From Macrothele yani (taxonomy: Eukaryota; Arthropoda; Arachnida; Araneae; Macrothelidae), in the NCBI GenBank assembly GCA_039090855.1, contig CM077001.1, positions 120,592,922 through 120,656,921 of the forward strand: a stretch of DNA of 64,000 nucleotides. The letters are read 5' to 3'. Of this stretch, positions 1 through 12,800 are shown piece by piece. Within the stretch, counting starts at the first letter, position 1; the number at the start of each line of letters is the position of its first letter. Made by a program: the position numbers and the translations under genes. The notes beneath the pieces are model-generated. The model had not been told where the DNA came from and did not search any database. It saw nothing but the letters and a program-made list of their open reading frames with translations.

Positions 1-419
1 TGTCCCTGATCAGCGTCCAGTGTTTGAATGAATTAATTATTCAACGGAAAAACGTACAAGGAGTCATCCCGAAGAAATATGGATGAAACAAAATACAGGT
101 ACGCTCAGTTCTGATTGAGCCGTCAGTTTGGAACGTAGAACTACGACTTGCAGATCGGAGAGTTGAAATGAGCTAGTCCAGTATGGTTGCAAAGCGTTTA
201 TTTCATTTGTTATAGCCAACACAGGTCTGTGATATGAAAAGTACATAGCTTACATAATTTTTAGGAAAAATGCTGGATACATTACGAACGCAAAGCACAT
301 CGATACACGAATTACCCAGCGTGGTGCTCTGTCTTCTTGGGCTTCTTACATTTTTCATTACTTGTTCTTGCCTCTCGTTTTGATTTTCTCCACTTTTGCT
401 TGCGTTCATTCTGCGAATT

Positions 420-735
420 CCGCGGCATTGTCGAAAATGTTAATCCGTTCACTCTGAAACAAACAAAAAAAAAAAAAAAGTTTAAACCACTGCGATATGT
501 TTTTCATATATTTGAATAGATGTCGTCGAGAGCTTTAAAACGATAACACGCACAATTGTTTAGCACTCATTGTTGTCCTGATAACCTGCGATATTGTCAA
601 AAGTGTTCACTGGTTCACAAGGAAACAATGTTTAAAATGTTCAGTTCAAACCACTGCAAAATGTTCTTCGTATATTTGAATAGATCTCGTCGAGAGCTTT
701 AAAACGATACCACGCACAGTTGTGTTGCGCTCACG
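420..735. repeat. Two-copy direct duplication, offset about 164 bp
   Basis: The stretch at about 486-570 (ACCACTGCGATATG onward, through GTCGAGAGCTTTAAAACGAT) recurs with scattered changes at 650-735. The upstream portions (about 420-485 and 585-650) also align more loosely. No coding sequence or transposon ends were recognised. Adjacent DNA (1-420) shows nothing identifiable. Confidence 0.6.
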
Positions 736-747
736 GTTGCTGAGATA

Positions 748-1070
748 GACTGAGTCAGATCATATGTCGAGGATTTTAGGAAGGGAGTGTCTGACCCTAG
801 GTCTTAAACAACCCTTAGAAATAGGAAGCTAGGAGATTTGGGCTAGAGTGCCCAATACGAAAGTAACACGCAAGCGAGGTAGAAAGGGAGAGGAAGACGC
901 CCTTATTTATTACCGGGGGACCAGTATCCGGGGTCCGACGGCTCAACGTGCCCAACCGACGCACGGCGGATATTTAGTGATTCGAGCGTTCGCACCTGCC
1001 CAGCAGGATCGAACCTGAGGTTACATCCATGGCAGTCACGAACGCTGGCCACTAGGCTACCCGCGTCAGA
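748..1070 (-). mobile_element. tRNA-derived SINE, family A, copy 1
   Basis: Read on the minus strand, the element starts with a tRNA-like head (GTAGCCTAGTGGCCAGCG as box A, then GGTTCGATCCTGC as box B). It continues through a conserved body containing GGGCACGTTGAGCCGTCGG and ends in the shared tail that reads TAGGAAGGGAGTGTCTGACC on the plus strand. The same order is seen at 41,549-41,880 on plus and, rearranged, at 13,230-13,506 on minus. Three copies in 64 kb with pol III boxes support a SINE. The family name is mine. Confidence 0.75.
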
Positions 1071-1987
1071 CCGAGTCAAACGCGGCGGCACACCCAAAAA
1101 TATTGCATCATCTCCCCCGTGATCAGGGAGCTGGGGGAGCGTCGCGCGCACGTTGTATTGCGCGGTACGCGAATTGGACTCCATGCTGTGTCCGAATATG
1201 CTAACACGGTTAGTGTGCGGCACGTATTTTTAACGCTATAGTGATTTCAATTGGGACCTATTTTTGAAACAGGCGGTCTGCCGTAAGTCGCCCCATACTA
1301 TCCACGGAGTGATACGTTGTCCTACGTCAAAACAGTGACAAGAACTGCTGATAAAGGTACGTAATACCGCACGGCAGACGGGGACGTCGCAAGACTTCAA
1401 AATCGGGGTGGACAAGTGTTATTTTTTCTGGGGCAAGTTTGATAGCAATTTTATTTGTGAAACACTAAAAGAGAAAATTTTAAAGCTTTTTACTACCGGC
1501 TACAAAGGATTCCCACCCCCTCCGGATACACCCATCAGGATCTAACTAATTTCACCATTGGTAAACCAACAAGATAACGTGATGACAATGACTGTTGGGT
1601 TACTAGTGTAAGATGTAAGTGTTGGCAGATCATCGCTTTTAACCTTTTTCTTGCTCTGGATGCATTGTCTTAATTGCTTCTCAAAATTTTGCCTTTTTGC
1701 TCATGAAAACTGCATTTGAAAAATTTCTTAAAAAAGAAAATGTTCTTTTTGTTTACCTGAATAAAATTTTAACGTTGTAACACGCGAACCTCACCCGCTT
1801 CACCTTTCCCAACACTTGTGTTTTTGCTGGACATGGGTTGAATACACACGATTGGTGTAATTCGTTGCTAAAAATAACGACAAGTAAAATAAAATATCTT
1901 TCCTCTTTACAACAAATGTAGCTTCGGACCTTGGAAAGAAAAGGCACAACGTTAAAAATGTAACAGAATGCTACATGAACGGGTAAA
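1071..1987. other. Unannotated spacer
   Basis: I see no convincing coding sequence, RNA gene or transposon terminus here. The first part (to about 1400) is locally GC-richer than the rest, and the remainder is AT-rich. Confidence 0.5.
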
Positions 1988-1989
1988 TA

Positions 1990-3458
1990 CACTGACGGAA
2001 AAAAAAAATCCCAACACCAAGAATGGGTTGTGTTAGATAAACGACAGTTGGTAGGCGGTGAGAGTACATCAGTAAGATGACGTCTATGCAAATTTCGCGC
2101 TCGGCACATACGTGTGGTGCTAGTAGCGCCCCTCGGAACATGCAAAGCAGGTTTGCTGTAAATACGCGCTGTAACGTTCGTGAGCGTTAGTTATCGTTGA
2201 GATTCGACGTAGTGTGTTGATGTTAGTCAAGAATGCCTTTAAGAAGACGAAGAAGCCATTATCAACAGCTCACGGAGTTTGAACGAGGTCGTGTAATAGG
2301 GCTACGAGAAGGTGGATTTTCTTTCCGCAATATTGCAGAACGACTTGGCAGGAATGTAGCCACCGTACATGATTGTTGGCAGCGGTGGTCAAGGGAAGGT
2401 ACTGCCTCAAGAAGACCGGGTTCCGGCCGGCCACGTGGCACTACTGAGAGGGAAGACCGGGTTCCGGCCGGCCACGTGGACCTACTGAGAGGAAAGACCG
2501 CCGTGTATGGCGTATGGCTGTGGCGCATCGTACTGCGTCTGCGGCAGCAATTCGAGCTGCAGTTGCCACCACAGTGACACAACGAACTGTTACAAATCGG
2601 TTACTTGAAGGACAGCTCTGAGCCAGACGCCCTGTAGCGTGCATTCCACTTACTCCAAACCACTGCCGTTTGCGACGTCAGTGATGTCAAGCTAGAGCTC
2701 ATTGGAGGACGTAGTGGAGATCTGTTGTGTTTTCTGGTGAAAGCCGGTTCTGCCTGGGTGCCAGTGGTGGCCGTGTGTTGGTTAGAAGGAGGCCAGGTGA
2801 GCGCCTGCAACCAACCTGTCTGCGGCCGAGACACACTGGACCTACACCTGGAGTAATGGTCTCGGGAGCAATTTGCTATGACAACAGGAGCACTCTCGTG
2901 GTTATCACACGCACCCTGACGGCACAGTTGTACGTCGGTCTAGTGATTCAACCTGTTGTGCTGCCATTCATGAACAGCATTCCAGGGGGTGTTTTCCAAC
3001 AGGATAACGCTCGCCCGCATACCCCTGTTGTAACCCAATAAGCTCTACAGAGTGTCGATATGTTGCCGTGGCCTGCTAGATCACCAGATCTTTCACCAAT
3101 CGAGCACGTATGGGACATCATTGGACGACAACTCCAGCGTCACCCCAACCAGCATTAACCGTCCCTGTATTGACCGACCAAGTGCAACAGGCATGGAACT
3201 CCATCCCACAAACTGACATCCATCACCTGTACGACACAATGCATGAACGTTTGCGTGCTTGAATTCAGCATTCTGGCGGTTACACCGGTTATTAATGTAC
3301 CAGCATTTCACATTTAAAATGGCTCTTCTCGCGCTTACATTAAGCTGTGATCTTGAAACCTTAATCGATTAAATATGTTACCTATACAAATGTATTGCCG
3401 CCATTTCATTCCTCTACAACTATTTTTTCGTGGTGTTGGGATTTTTTTTCCGTCAGTG
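1990..3458 (+). mobile_element. Tc1-like DNA transposon, complete ends
   Basis: The left end CACTGACGG followed by an A tract and TCCCAACACCA (from 1990) is mirrored at the right by TGGTGTTGGGA, a T tract and CCGTCAGTG (to 3458). TA dinucleotides flank both ends (1988-1989 and 3459-3460), as expected for Tc1/mariner target-site duplication. The 1469-bp length fits the superfamily. It contains a decayed transposase on plus. Confidence 0.9.
2233..3295 (+). pseudogene. Tc1-like transposase, inactivated
   Basis: The intact N-terminal part (2233 to about 2440) encodes a paired-like helix-turn-helix with LTEFERGRVIGLREGGFSF and a GRPRG AT-hook-like motif. A tandem duplication of about 50 bp (GAAGACCGGGTTCCGGCCGG twice, about 2418 and 2451) then breaks the frame. 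The catalytic half resumes at 2727: FSGESRF (the first catalytic D of the usual SDES is G), QQDNARPHT (second D present), then an in-frame TAA at 3039-3041. SPDLSPIEHVWD, carrying the third acidic residue, follows. It would bind the TIRs and cut and paste the element in the nucleus, but it is clearly dead. Family-level identity is secure. Confidence 0.85.
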
Positions 3459-3624
3459 TATATATTAATTAAACAATCACCTTTCAAGACCACAAGCATA
3501 GCACAAAACTTTGGAAAGCATCTTTTAAGTTGGTACACTCGTTGAAAATAAGGGAAATTCCTATAAGGCAAAAAAAAAAAAAAAAACAATCGTTACGTTG
3601 AAAAAATAAATTTACGAATTATAT

Positions 3625-3852
3625 ATATATATATATATTTTTTATTGGAGGTTTAACGACCACCGTGAGCAACTCAATGGGTTATAAGCAGTCGCCCGTC
3701 CCTAATTTAGGGTCACTCGTTCCAGGGAAGGGAGAGAACCAGTGCCGTAAGACAAACACAACATCCATGCCTGACCGGGATTCGAACCCGGACCCTTTAC
3801 GGACGAATGATCAGAGGCCAACACCTTAGACCACTGCGCCACCGGGGCGGCC
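3625..3852 (-). mobile_element. tRNA-derived SINE, family B, copy 1 with TSD
   Basis: On minus the head reads GGCCGCCCCGGTGGCGCAGT (box A TGGCGCAGTGG), followed by GGTTCGAATCCCGG (box B). The body contains CCCTAAATTAGGGACGGGCG and the 3' end is GTTAAACCTCCAATAAAAAA running into a TA repeat. The 10-bp direct repeat CGAATTATAT flanks the copy (3615-3624 and 3852-3861), as for LINE-mobilised SINEs. Further copies lie at 43,400 and 62,350, with a 3' fragment at 16,805. Confidence 0.85.
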
Positions 3853-4299
3853 GAATTATATGAAACCGATATTTATGAAAAATACCTCGCAATATTGTAA
3901 AATTAAAGAGAACCATTCGTTTCACATCGGGCAGGCAAGAGGCTCAGCTTCAAGTACGTACTCGTGCGTGGCGAACCAATGTAGTTGATAGAGCTTCCGC
4001 TTCGCAAGCAGATTGTCATGCCACTGCCGGGAAACTAGCGGACCACATTAGGCTAGTCATCTTGTATGGCACGTGCTTGCAGGGCCTCTTAAGGGCCACT
4101 TGAGGCACCCACTGTCTGTAATGGATAACTGATGGCTCTGTTCCGGCATATGGCAAATGACGGGGTGCCAACTGTTGGCCAGTTGCTAGTCCATGTGGTG
4201 GCCGCCGGGACATTTGATTGACGGTTGGGCAGCGGCAACATAGTGCTGGACGACTGCTGGCTTGAGTGCTGGCCCAGCAAAACTGTTTTTGATGGGAAC

Positions 4300-4440
4300 A
4301 TATAACCTTTTGCCCATTGTAGGATTCGAACCCACGTCTTCCTATCCTGGAGCGACTGTTCTCTCAAATTCAAGCCTATCGCTGTTTCATTACCGATTTG
4401 ACTCATGCGTGAGCAATTTGGAGTGATTTCTTTGCACCAC
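4300..4440 (-). repeat. Possible tRNA-derived SINE fragment
   Basis: The plus strand has GGATTCGAACCCACGT at 4322-4337, the reverse complement of a perfect pol III box B. Plausible but degenerate box A sequence lies to the right. No tail or TSD was found, so this could also be a diverged tRNA-like sequence. Confidence 0.35.
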
Positions 4441-4444
4441 ACCA

Positions 4445-7140
4445 GTAATTATTAAATTTTTGCACTTGTTGCTTTCATTTTGAGTATCAGTGTAGTTTCA
4501 TCTAGCTAAACGTGCGGGCGTGCAATTATTAGCGAAGATATTCATTAACAATTAATCATCTGGACTCAGTATCTGTTGCTGAACAGCCCAGCGTCATCAT
4601 TATAAACTTTGTCTGATTGCAATCATTCGGATTTACGTGATTCTAACTTAGCACATCACGTGAGTTACGTAATAGATGAATGCAAGCTGTTTCTCCTTCC
4701 TTCTCAGATTTCGGAAGTTGCTTGTACAACTAAAATGTTGAAATACTGTGAATCCGACAGTTGGCACCAAACGGACGCCTTCGTCCATAAATAAAGCAAA
4801 AAATGACAAGCCACAAAAATAAATTAGTTCTGAAAGAGGAAGAAAGCCGGTCGGATCACTAGAAAGAAAGAGATAGCATCTCAGGAAGAGGGGTTGGGGG
4901 ATGGAAGTGGTGGGATCATTTGCCCACGCGTTGCCTATGATCAATAATGCTTTCTCTCTTTCTTTTCTTTTTTTAATTTTTTCAGTCCTTGTTTTGCACT
5001 CTCTTCGCGAGCCAAGAATGGCCCCCCACCCTGGCCGGAGGCTTGGGCGCTGCTCTTTTCCTGGGTCCAGCCTGTCCACAACAGAAATTCTGTCTCCGCC
5101 CATTTCCCAGGACGTTTTTTTATCCCTACCTTCCTGCCCATTTACTTAGCGGTAATCCTCGTCCCATTAAAAAGTCTCCCAATTTTAAGGGGCCGCTCAT
5201 CCATACTTAGCCTCCGTCTCTATTCAGTAATGAGGTCGACCTCTCTCGCAGCACTACATTATGATAAGAATTATGAAGATTCGCAAGAAAATTGTGCCAT
5301 TTTCCTAGTATTTACGTTGACTTTGTGGTTTTGGTCTTGATTAATAGGGCAGTTACGCAGTAACAGTAAACTGGGGGATGCAGAACTAGATCCCTGTCTT
5401 TTTACACAACTTCCTCCTTTCCTTCTTCTGTCGCTTTTTTGGTTTCAAATTCTTCTGCATACGTTTTTCATCATCTCCATCCAAATAAAACACAAATTTC
5501 TGTTTTCTTATTTCTACATCTGTTGTCTAAAGAGCTTAACATCGCATGGTTTTCTGATAACAAAACTGACATCCACAGATGCTACATGATAACAATTTTT
5601 ATTTCCCTTACTTGCTTCTCCCTCCAGATTTCTCTTGAAGTCTCCCTTGCCCACTTTTTTCTTCTACTTTTTTCCCCCATGTGTTGGAACTTGTATACTT
5701 AGCCGCAAACCCAGCAGGCTAGCGATTATTTGTTTATGGAACCCGGCTTCAAAACTGTAACCGCAGAACGATTATTGTTTATTTAATGTGACGACAGCAG
5801 AAACAGACGAAGTAAGAAGAAAAAAGGGTTCGTGCGTAGTATCGGAGTAGAATAATTAGAACTTACATGAGAAGTTATACAGTACGTGATTCAAGATTTA
5901 TGTAGGAGTGTATTCGTATACAATGGTGTAATAAATGTTAACGCATTTAGCAACTTGCTTCTTCGATGTCGAGATTCCCTTATAGTTGTGGGAATGACTC
6001 ATTCTATTTCAAGATTCCTTTATACTCTAGTTGGGGGAATGACTCGACGGAAAAGGTAAGATTTGCTAAGTAGATGTATATGTTTGACTACCGAACTTTG
6101 TACTAACAAACCAAATAAAAATTCGAAACACTATGATTGCTTCGTCTTCCTTTTTACTTTTTAGAGCTATTTACTTTCTACTTCCTTGTGTTAATTCCCA
6201 CACAATGATTTTTTTAACACTAACTTCTTTCCACCTCCAACTTCGCCTTTCCATTTTTCCAAAGCCTTTTTGTTTTGTTTTTATTGTCTCGTCTCTCGCT
6301 ACATCCACGCACGCACGCACACACATTTCCTTACCATTCAGTCACGGGAACTGCAAGTGTTTCCAGGGCTAACTGCTTTGATGGCGCATAAACTGTTCCA
6401 AACAATTCTTGCTCGACACCTCTCTTTGTACGGATTTAATTTCCATAAAAACAGTAACTAAGACAGATTAGATTCTGTCATTGCCTCGCTTTTTCTTCTT
6501 TTGTTAAAGTGCCTGCTGTTTTCCTCTTTCATTCAAAGTATCGCTTTTTTTAAACACTTTTCTTCCCTCTCTGTCACACTCACTTTCTGCCTTACTATCA
6601 TTTTAACACACTTCCTTTAGTTTTCCTCTTTTTCTGTTTCTGTAAAAACTAGGTATGGGACATTCGAATCCTCGAACCCCGCGAATCTTGAAAAATATTC
6701 GAGATTCGAAAACTCGAATCTTTGAGCTTTTTTCGTCATTCGAATCTTAACCCCAAAAAAACTTGCTTGTTGTAGAGCGATATTTGTTCGAATTTTTGTC
6801 AGCATGACTAATTTTTTTCAGCATGAAATCTCCATTGAAGGTTTCTGATTATTTTTTTTTTTTTTTTTACATTGCCCTGTAAGAGTTCAGCGTTTAGTGC
6901 TTTTATTAACTTTGAAAACAAACATGTTTTTGATTTTTGTTAATTTTCTGGAAAGAATTTACTCAATTTAGTGTTCCCTGTTTAGTGCTTATCTACATTA
7001 ACTCTTGAAGTAATCCTCCACGCCGCTACACTTGTTTTGATTTAAAAAGGTTTTATAACTTTTTGTTATTAAAGATAAATGTCAAAAATGTGAAATGTTA
7101 CTCAAATATATATATTTTTTTAAGAACACAGTTTGCCGTC
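4445..7140. other. Low-complexity, pyrimidine-rich unannotated DNA
   Basis: I see no gene that I can support. From about 5390 to 6640 the plus strand is markedly rich in T and C (TTCCTCCTTTCCTTCTTC-like runs), which produces several meaningless short ORFs. At 6660-6735 there is an ATTCGAATCCTCGAA-type run with an internal inverted match (ATATTCGAGATTCGAA), a pattern often seen near hAT-type transposon ends. It is too short to classify here. Confidence 0.4.
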
Positions 7141-7460
7141 TTTACACGATTTTAAAAAATTACGGTTAAAATGATATATACATTAAAACATGAGCACTTT
7201 CAAGTCCACTGTGGAGCCGTCATCAGTTGGTGTGGTTGCACTATGCCCTGGGAGGGTATATATTATATAGTATGCACACCGACGAAACAGTATCTTTTGG
7301 CATGCGCATGCTCACTACACAATCATGTCGTTTCATTGGATCAGCCGGTATTGTCTCTTTCGCTGTAGTAGTTACAAAGTAGTTTCCATGGCAACGGTAT
7401 AATGATAGGGGTATTGTCGTTACAGCATTCTGCCCTATGTTTATGTTTCAATAGGCTAAT

Positions 7461-7692
7461 GCACTTAAAGTACTACAGCAAGATGCACTTAAAGTACTAC
7501 AGCAAAATATCCTTAACGTTCTACAGCAAAATACACTAAAGTACTACAGCAAAATATCCTCAACGTTCCACAGCAAAATATACTTTTCGTTCTACAGCAA
7601 AATACACTTAAAGTACTGCAGCAAAATACACTTAAAGTACTACAGCAAAATATCCTTAACGTTTTGTAGCAAAATACCCTTAAAGTTCTACA
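7461..7692. repeat. 24-bp minisatellite, about 9-10 units
   Basis: Units follow the pattern (G/A)CACTTAAAGTACTACAGCAAAAT alternating with ATCCTTAACGTTCTACAGCAAAAT. Because 24 is a multiple of 3, the minus strand reads as an 8-residue peptide repeat rich in FCC. That explains the short minus-strand ORF here and does not indicate a gene. Confidence 0.9.
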
Positions 7693-7699
7693 TATCTTG

Positions 7700-9860
7700 A
7701 AATGTTCGTGATGGAATGATACTCTGACGATCAACGTAAAGGAAGAAATTTAAACCCAGGTATTTTAATACCTCTTCGTGCTTAAACATTTTGCAAAAAC
7801 GCAGTTCGCCTGCTCAATCTTCTTTCTGCTCAATCTTCTTCTTCTTTTTTTTTTTTTTTAAATTGTTGAATTGGACTCCGTGAAATAAGTAAGAAAGAGT
7901 GTTTTATCAACAGTGTGATTAAGTCTTTAGAAAGAACCAAAACCCGAATTGGGTGGAGTTGTGAAGTACGGCATGCTTTTTCAGGGCCCTGGAGATTTTT
8001 TGTTTTAATTACTTGACTGGAAAGATTGATTGCCGAAATAATAACGCTGCTGTCCAGGAACAGTTCCATTATCATCATCATCATGGGGATTTCTCTTCGA
8101 AAAGGACCTAGCTCCCCTGCCTACCAGATGAGAAGATAAGAACCTGGAACAAATGATACTCTGACGTTTTAATACTCGTTCTTTACCGCTCATTAACACG
8201 TGCCTTTTCCTCTTCTAATCAGGGGTCGACTCTCTCTTTGTTGCTTCGGTGGCACCTATCTTGCACACGATCTTTTCTGGCTGAATTTTGTTCTTCCTTC
8301 TTCTGCCGAAATCCTGTAATTAAGTAAAATTGAATTATAATTTATGCACCTGCCAATCGGTGACACAAATTACCCCCCGAAGAAAATGAAGCCGCACTTT
8401 ACAGGCCCCCAGGATAGACGGGAAAGAGATGACGAGATGATAGAGCAATTCCGGCGAATGGCATTTGAAAGATCATCTCTCGGAAGAATAAAGCGCCCGA
8501 TTTTGTTTCTTTCTTTAAGCTAGATTTTATATTCCTCTTAACGATTAAATGTGGTTTCAGTCGACGAAATTATTCCTTTTCTACGTTAAGTTTATGAAAG
8601 ATGCGTAAATTAAAGATACATACAGCAACTTATTAACCATTTGATTCGTTTTACCTTCTTAATGGTTAACTGCCAGGCAGTGCATTATATTGGTTGATCA
8701 TTCTTTATCACGGAAACGATTAGATTGATGATGACAATGTATATAATTTATCTTTGTATCTCTATCCCATTTCCGTTCCTGTTATTGCTTTATAAATGCT
8801 CCCTTTGTCGTTTCTGTTGAACATGTTATTTTGCTCAAACTTTCATCTGTCATTTCGTTATTCAGCTTCAGGGTTTGAATTATTAATAAGTCCCGCGTCA
8901 ATTCCAAAGAAATCATTCAACCAATTCCAGGGGCGGTTGAAGCTGAAATTAGTTGACAGGAGCTGAAATTTCTAATCGTAATATAAAACGTAATTGCAAG
9001 GTAGTATCGACGTTAATTATAACGGCGTTTTATTTTTATTTATTCTAAGCAGTTGTTGCGGAATTAAAAGCAATTTTTGGAGAATAAAGTAAAGCACATA
9101 ATTCTGGGAGTCGCTGCCTCGTAGAGGTTTGGATTGTTGAGGACAGAGCATGCCATTGTTTAAAATAGGAAAAATAAATAAATGAAAAGCATATCTTAAG
9201 ATTAAATAGAACGGCATTTACGTCATCGGGATCGCCTGCTTACTAAAGAATTTTGTAAATTTTAAAAAATATTTGGAGTCAACATTCACACATTATTTTA
9301 CTTTGCTCTGTGATTGTAATTTGGTTGAAATTAAAATTTAAAAGACATTTGTGATCACTAATTCCACCCCGCCGACCCTTCACACATGATCTCTGCTTAG
9401 GTGACCTCCCATGACCCCACCCGGGGTTTAAACAACACAGCGCCCTGTGCCAATAAAAATGAAACGAATTTAAAACAAAAATTACTTGCAATTTGAATTT
9501 CGTATTTACATCATATATGGACTTCGTTATCACAAAAAGAATCAGCATATTCTGAAGAACAATTCTGAGGAATTTTTAGTACATGTACTATTTAAAACTG
9601 AGGCACTGAAATTATAAATGAAAATCTTAAATATCGTTTCCTCGTAAATTTAATTTGCACGATTTTGAAACTTCATTTCACCGTTAATTACTTTATTTAC
9701 GTACAAATGAAACTCCTTGATTTTAACATTCTTTTTTAGGATTTTTTTTTTTACGAAATATAGTGGTGCTACCAATGTTTATTGTAAACTGACTGAATGA
9801 CGGAGAGAAATAATGTATGAACAAACATAAATTAGTAAAATTACTTACCGCTAAAATATA
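7700..9860. other. Unannotated AT-rich spacer
   Basis: Both strands were read for coding sequence, RNA genes and element ends. Nothing recognisable was found apart from homopolymer runs (for example T at 7845-7859) and a short (CAT)n near 8070. Confidence 0.45.
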
Positions 9861-9865
9861 TATAT

Positions 9866-12800
9866 ATCATCATCATCATCATCATCATTGTCAACCATTA
9901 TCAATCCACTGCTGGACGAAGGTCTCCCCAAGTTTCCTCCACAACGGTCTGTCTTGTGCCAGTCTCCTCCATGTCACTCCCGCATACTTTCGAATTTCAT
10001 CAACCCATCTTCCATGTGGTCTTCTTCTGGGTCTTTTCCTGTCCCTTGGAATCCAATCTAAAATTTCGGCGGTCCATCGATCGTCTGTTCTTCTGGCAGT
10101 ATGTCCAGCCCATTGCCATTTCAGGGATTTAACTCTGATCATGATGTCTTCCATTCTTGTCATTTTTCGGATCCACGTGTTCCTCTTCTTATCTCTGCTG
10201 GTTACACCAAGCATGCACCTCTCCATGTTGCTTTGAGTTGTCTGCAGCCTTTGTATGTCTCTTTTAGCTAAGGTCCACGTCTCTGCACCATACGTAAGCA
10301 CTGGAAGGATGCATTGATCAAACACTTTTATTTTAAGACATAATGGCATATTGCTCTTGAAAATTATGCTGTTTCTTCCAAAAGCTCTCCATGCAAGTTT
10401 TGTACGCGGATTAATTTCTTCACCAATGTGACCCTCACTTGATATCTGCTGTCCAAGATAAACGTACGTGTCTGTTATCTCCAGCTTTTCTCCATCAATC
10501 GATAAATCTTCATTTCTTCTAAAGGCATTGTACATCACTTTTGTCTTCTGAAAGTTCATTTTTAATCCCACTTCTTTACTCTTGTCAGCAAGTTCCTGGA
10601 TCATACTCTGTAGCTCTGATGGGGTAGTTGCAAAAATGATTATGTCATCAGCAAAACGAAGGTGGGTTAGATAATCTCCATTAATCTTTATCCCTTTGTT
10701 TTCCCAGTTCAGTGATTGAAAGACATTTTCCAATGTGGCATTAAAGAGCTTCGGAGATATGGTGTCACCTTGTCTCACTATTTTTCCAATTTTTATGTGT
10801 GTTGTATTTTCAAACAGCCGAATCTTTGCACTTGCATTTTCATAGATGTTATTAATAATATTAATGTATGCATCTTCAACACCGCATGATTTAAAAGCCA
10901 TTGTAACTGCTGTTGGTTTCACCGAATCAAAGGCTTTTTCATAATCGATAAAAGCCATGCACAATGGAAGTTCATATTCCCTCGCTCTTTCAATTAGTTC
11001 TCTCAGTACGTGGATATGATCTATTGTGCTGTAGCCACTCCTGAATCCAGCTTGTTTTCTCGGTTGAGCCATGTCCAGTGTCACCTTCAAGCGGTGTGAA
11101 AGAACTTTAGTGAAGATTTTATAAACCACTGATAGGAGGCTGATAGGTCTGTAGTTCCTGAGATCCTCAATGTCACCTTTTTTATGTAGCAAGATCATTA
11201 TAGCGTTGTTCCAATCCTCAGGAATTTTCCCTTCATTAAGGCATCGAGTGAAAATTTGGGCGAGTACTGTTTCGATTTCTCCATTTGCTTCTTGTATGAT
11301 GTCTACAGTAATTCCATCTTCTCCTGGAGCTTTTCCCCGCTTCATGTTCTTGATCGCATGTGCAACTTCTGCTGGAAGAACTGGAAGAACTCTGGTACTG
11401 GTACCTTTCATGATGTCTGGAGTACATGTATCATCCCTTTCATATAATTTGAAGTAGAAATCTTTCACTCTTGTCAAAATTTCGCCTCTATTTCTTGTTA
11501 CAGAACCATCTTCTTTTCTCAGTGCCATAATCTGTTTTTTCCCCTTACTGAGATGACCCTTTGCTATCTTTAGGCTTTGGTTGTTTTCAATTGCTTTCCT
11601 TACTAGTTCACAGTTGAATTTCCTTACGTCTTCAGTGATACTTTTTCGTACTGTCTTGCATAGCTATATATATTCCACTTTGGAAGTCACATCTTCTTTA
11701 GTTGTCCTCATCACTCTTCTTTTTTGCATCAACATTTTGGTTTTTCCTGATAATTTGTTCACATGCAATTTGTTCTTAGACCCAGCTAATTTTGTTGCTG
11801 TTTCCATAAGAGCTTTGGTTACTTTTCTGTTAACTTCAGAAATATCCACTTCTTCCGATGTTAGGCCTTCTAAAGCAGAGAATCTGTTCTTCAGTTCCAA
11901 TTTGAAGGTATTATGGTGTTTTTTAAGGTTGGTTATGTCAATACATTTTGTTTGTCTTATGAGCTTGCTACGTTCGAGTTTAGTGTTGAGGTGCATCTTA
12001 CATCTCACCAATCTATGGTCACTGCCTGTGTTGAACTTGTTTAGCACATTGCAGTCTTCTATGACGAATTTTTTGTTACACATAATAAAATCAATTTCAC
12101 TTGTCGTCCCATTTGGATGTCTCCATGTCCATTTCCTGTGTGGCTTTTTCTTGAAAAAGGAGTTCAAGATGAAAAACCCTTCTGATTCTGCAAACTCTAC
12201 GAGAGTATTTCCACGTTGGTTTCTGTTGCCGTGACCGAATTTACCTACTGAAGTTTCATTCTGTTGCCGTTGCCCTATTTTTGCATTGAAATCTCCCATA
12301 ATTATCTTCAAGTGCTGCTTACCTTTATTATTTAGATCACGAATTTCCTCATAAAATTCTTCAATTTCTTCTTCAGCATGACTTGTGGTGGGTGCATAAG
12401 TTTGAATAATCTGAGCCTGGTATCTTCTCGATAGTTGGATAACGAGTCGTGCAGCTCTGTCAGAGGAACTTTCAACTTCTACAACTTTATCCTTCAGTTT
12501 CTTGTTTATTATAAATCCAACACCACTAGTTCTGCCAGTATCTGTCCCACGATAGTAGAAGAGATGTCCACTTTTCAGTTCGATGAGATCTTCTCCTTTT
12601 CTCCTTACCTCACTTAGCCCCACGATGTCCCACTTGATCCTTTGTAGTTCCTCTTCCAATTCAAGAAGCCTTGAATCAGAAGATAGGGAGCGTCCGTTAT
12701 ACGTAGCCAAGGTCAGCATCAGATGGCAGCCTAGTCCGGTCCTCCGGGGATTCTTAGCACCCTCTGCCTTCATGTCGCACTGGCCGCTGCCTTGGCCAGG

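Noticed and set aside
3781..3852. Genuine tRNA gene on minus
   Set aside because: The tRNA-like head continues into the shared SINE body with poly-A and a TSD, and recurs at two other places.
4648..5103. 151-codon minus-strand ORF as a gene
   Set aside because: Low-complexity lysine/arginine-rich translation of a pyrimidine-rich tract, overlapped by equally long ORFs in other frames.
7513..7734. Cysteine-rich repetitive ORF as a small secreted protein
   Set aside because: It is a by-product of a 24-bp minisatellite whose unit length is a multiple of three.
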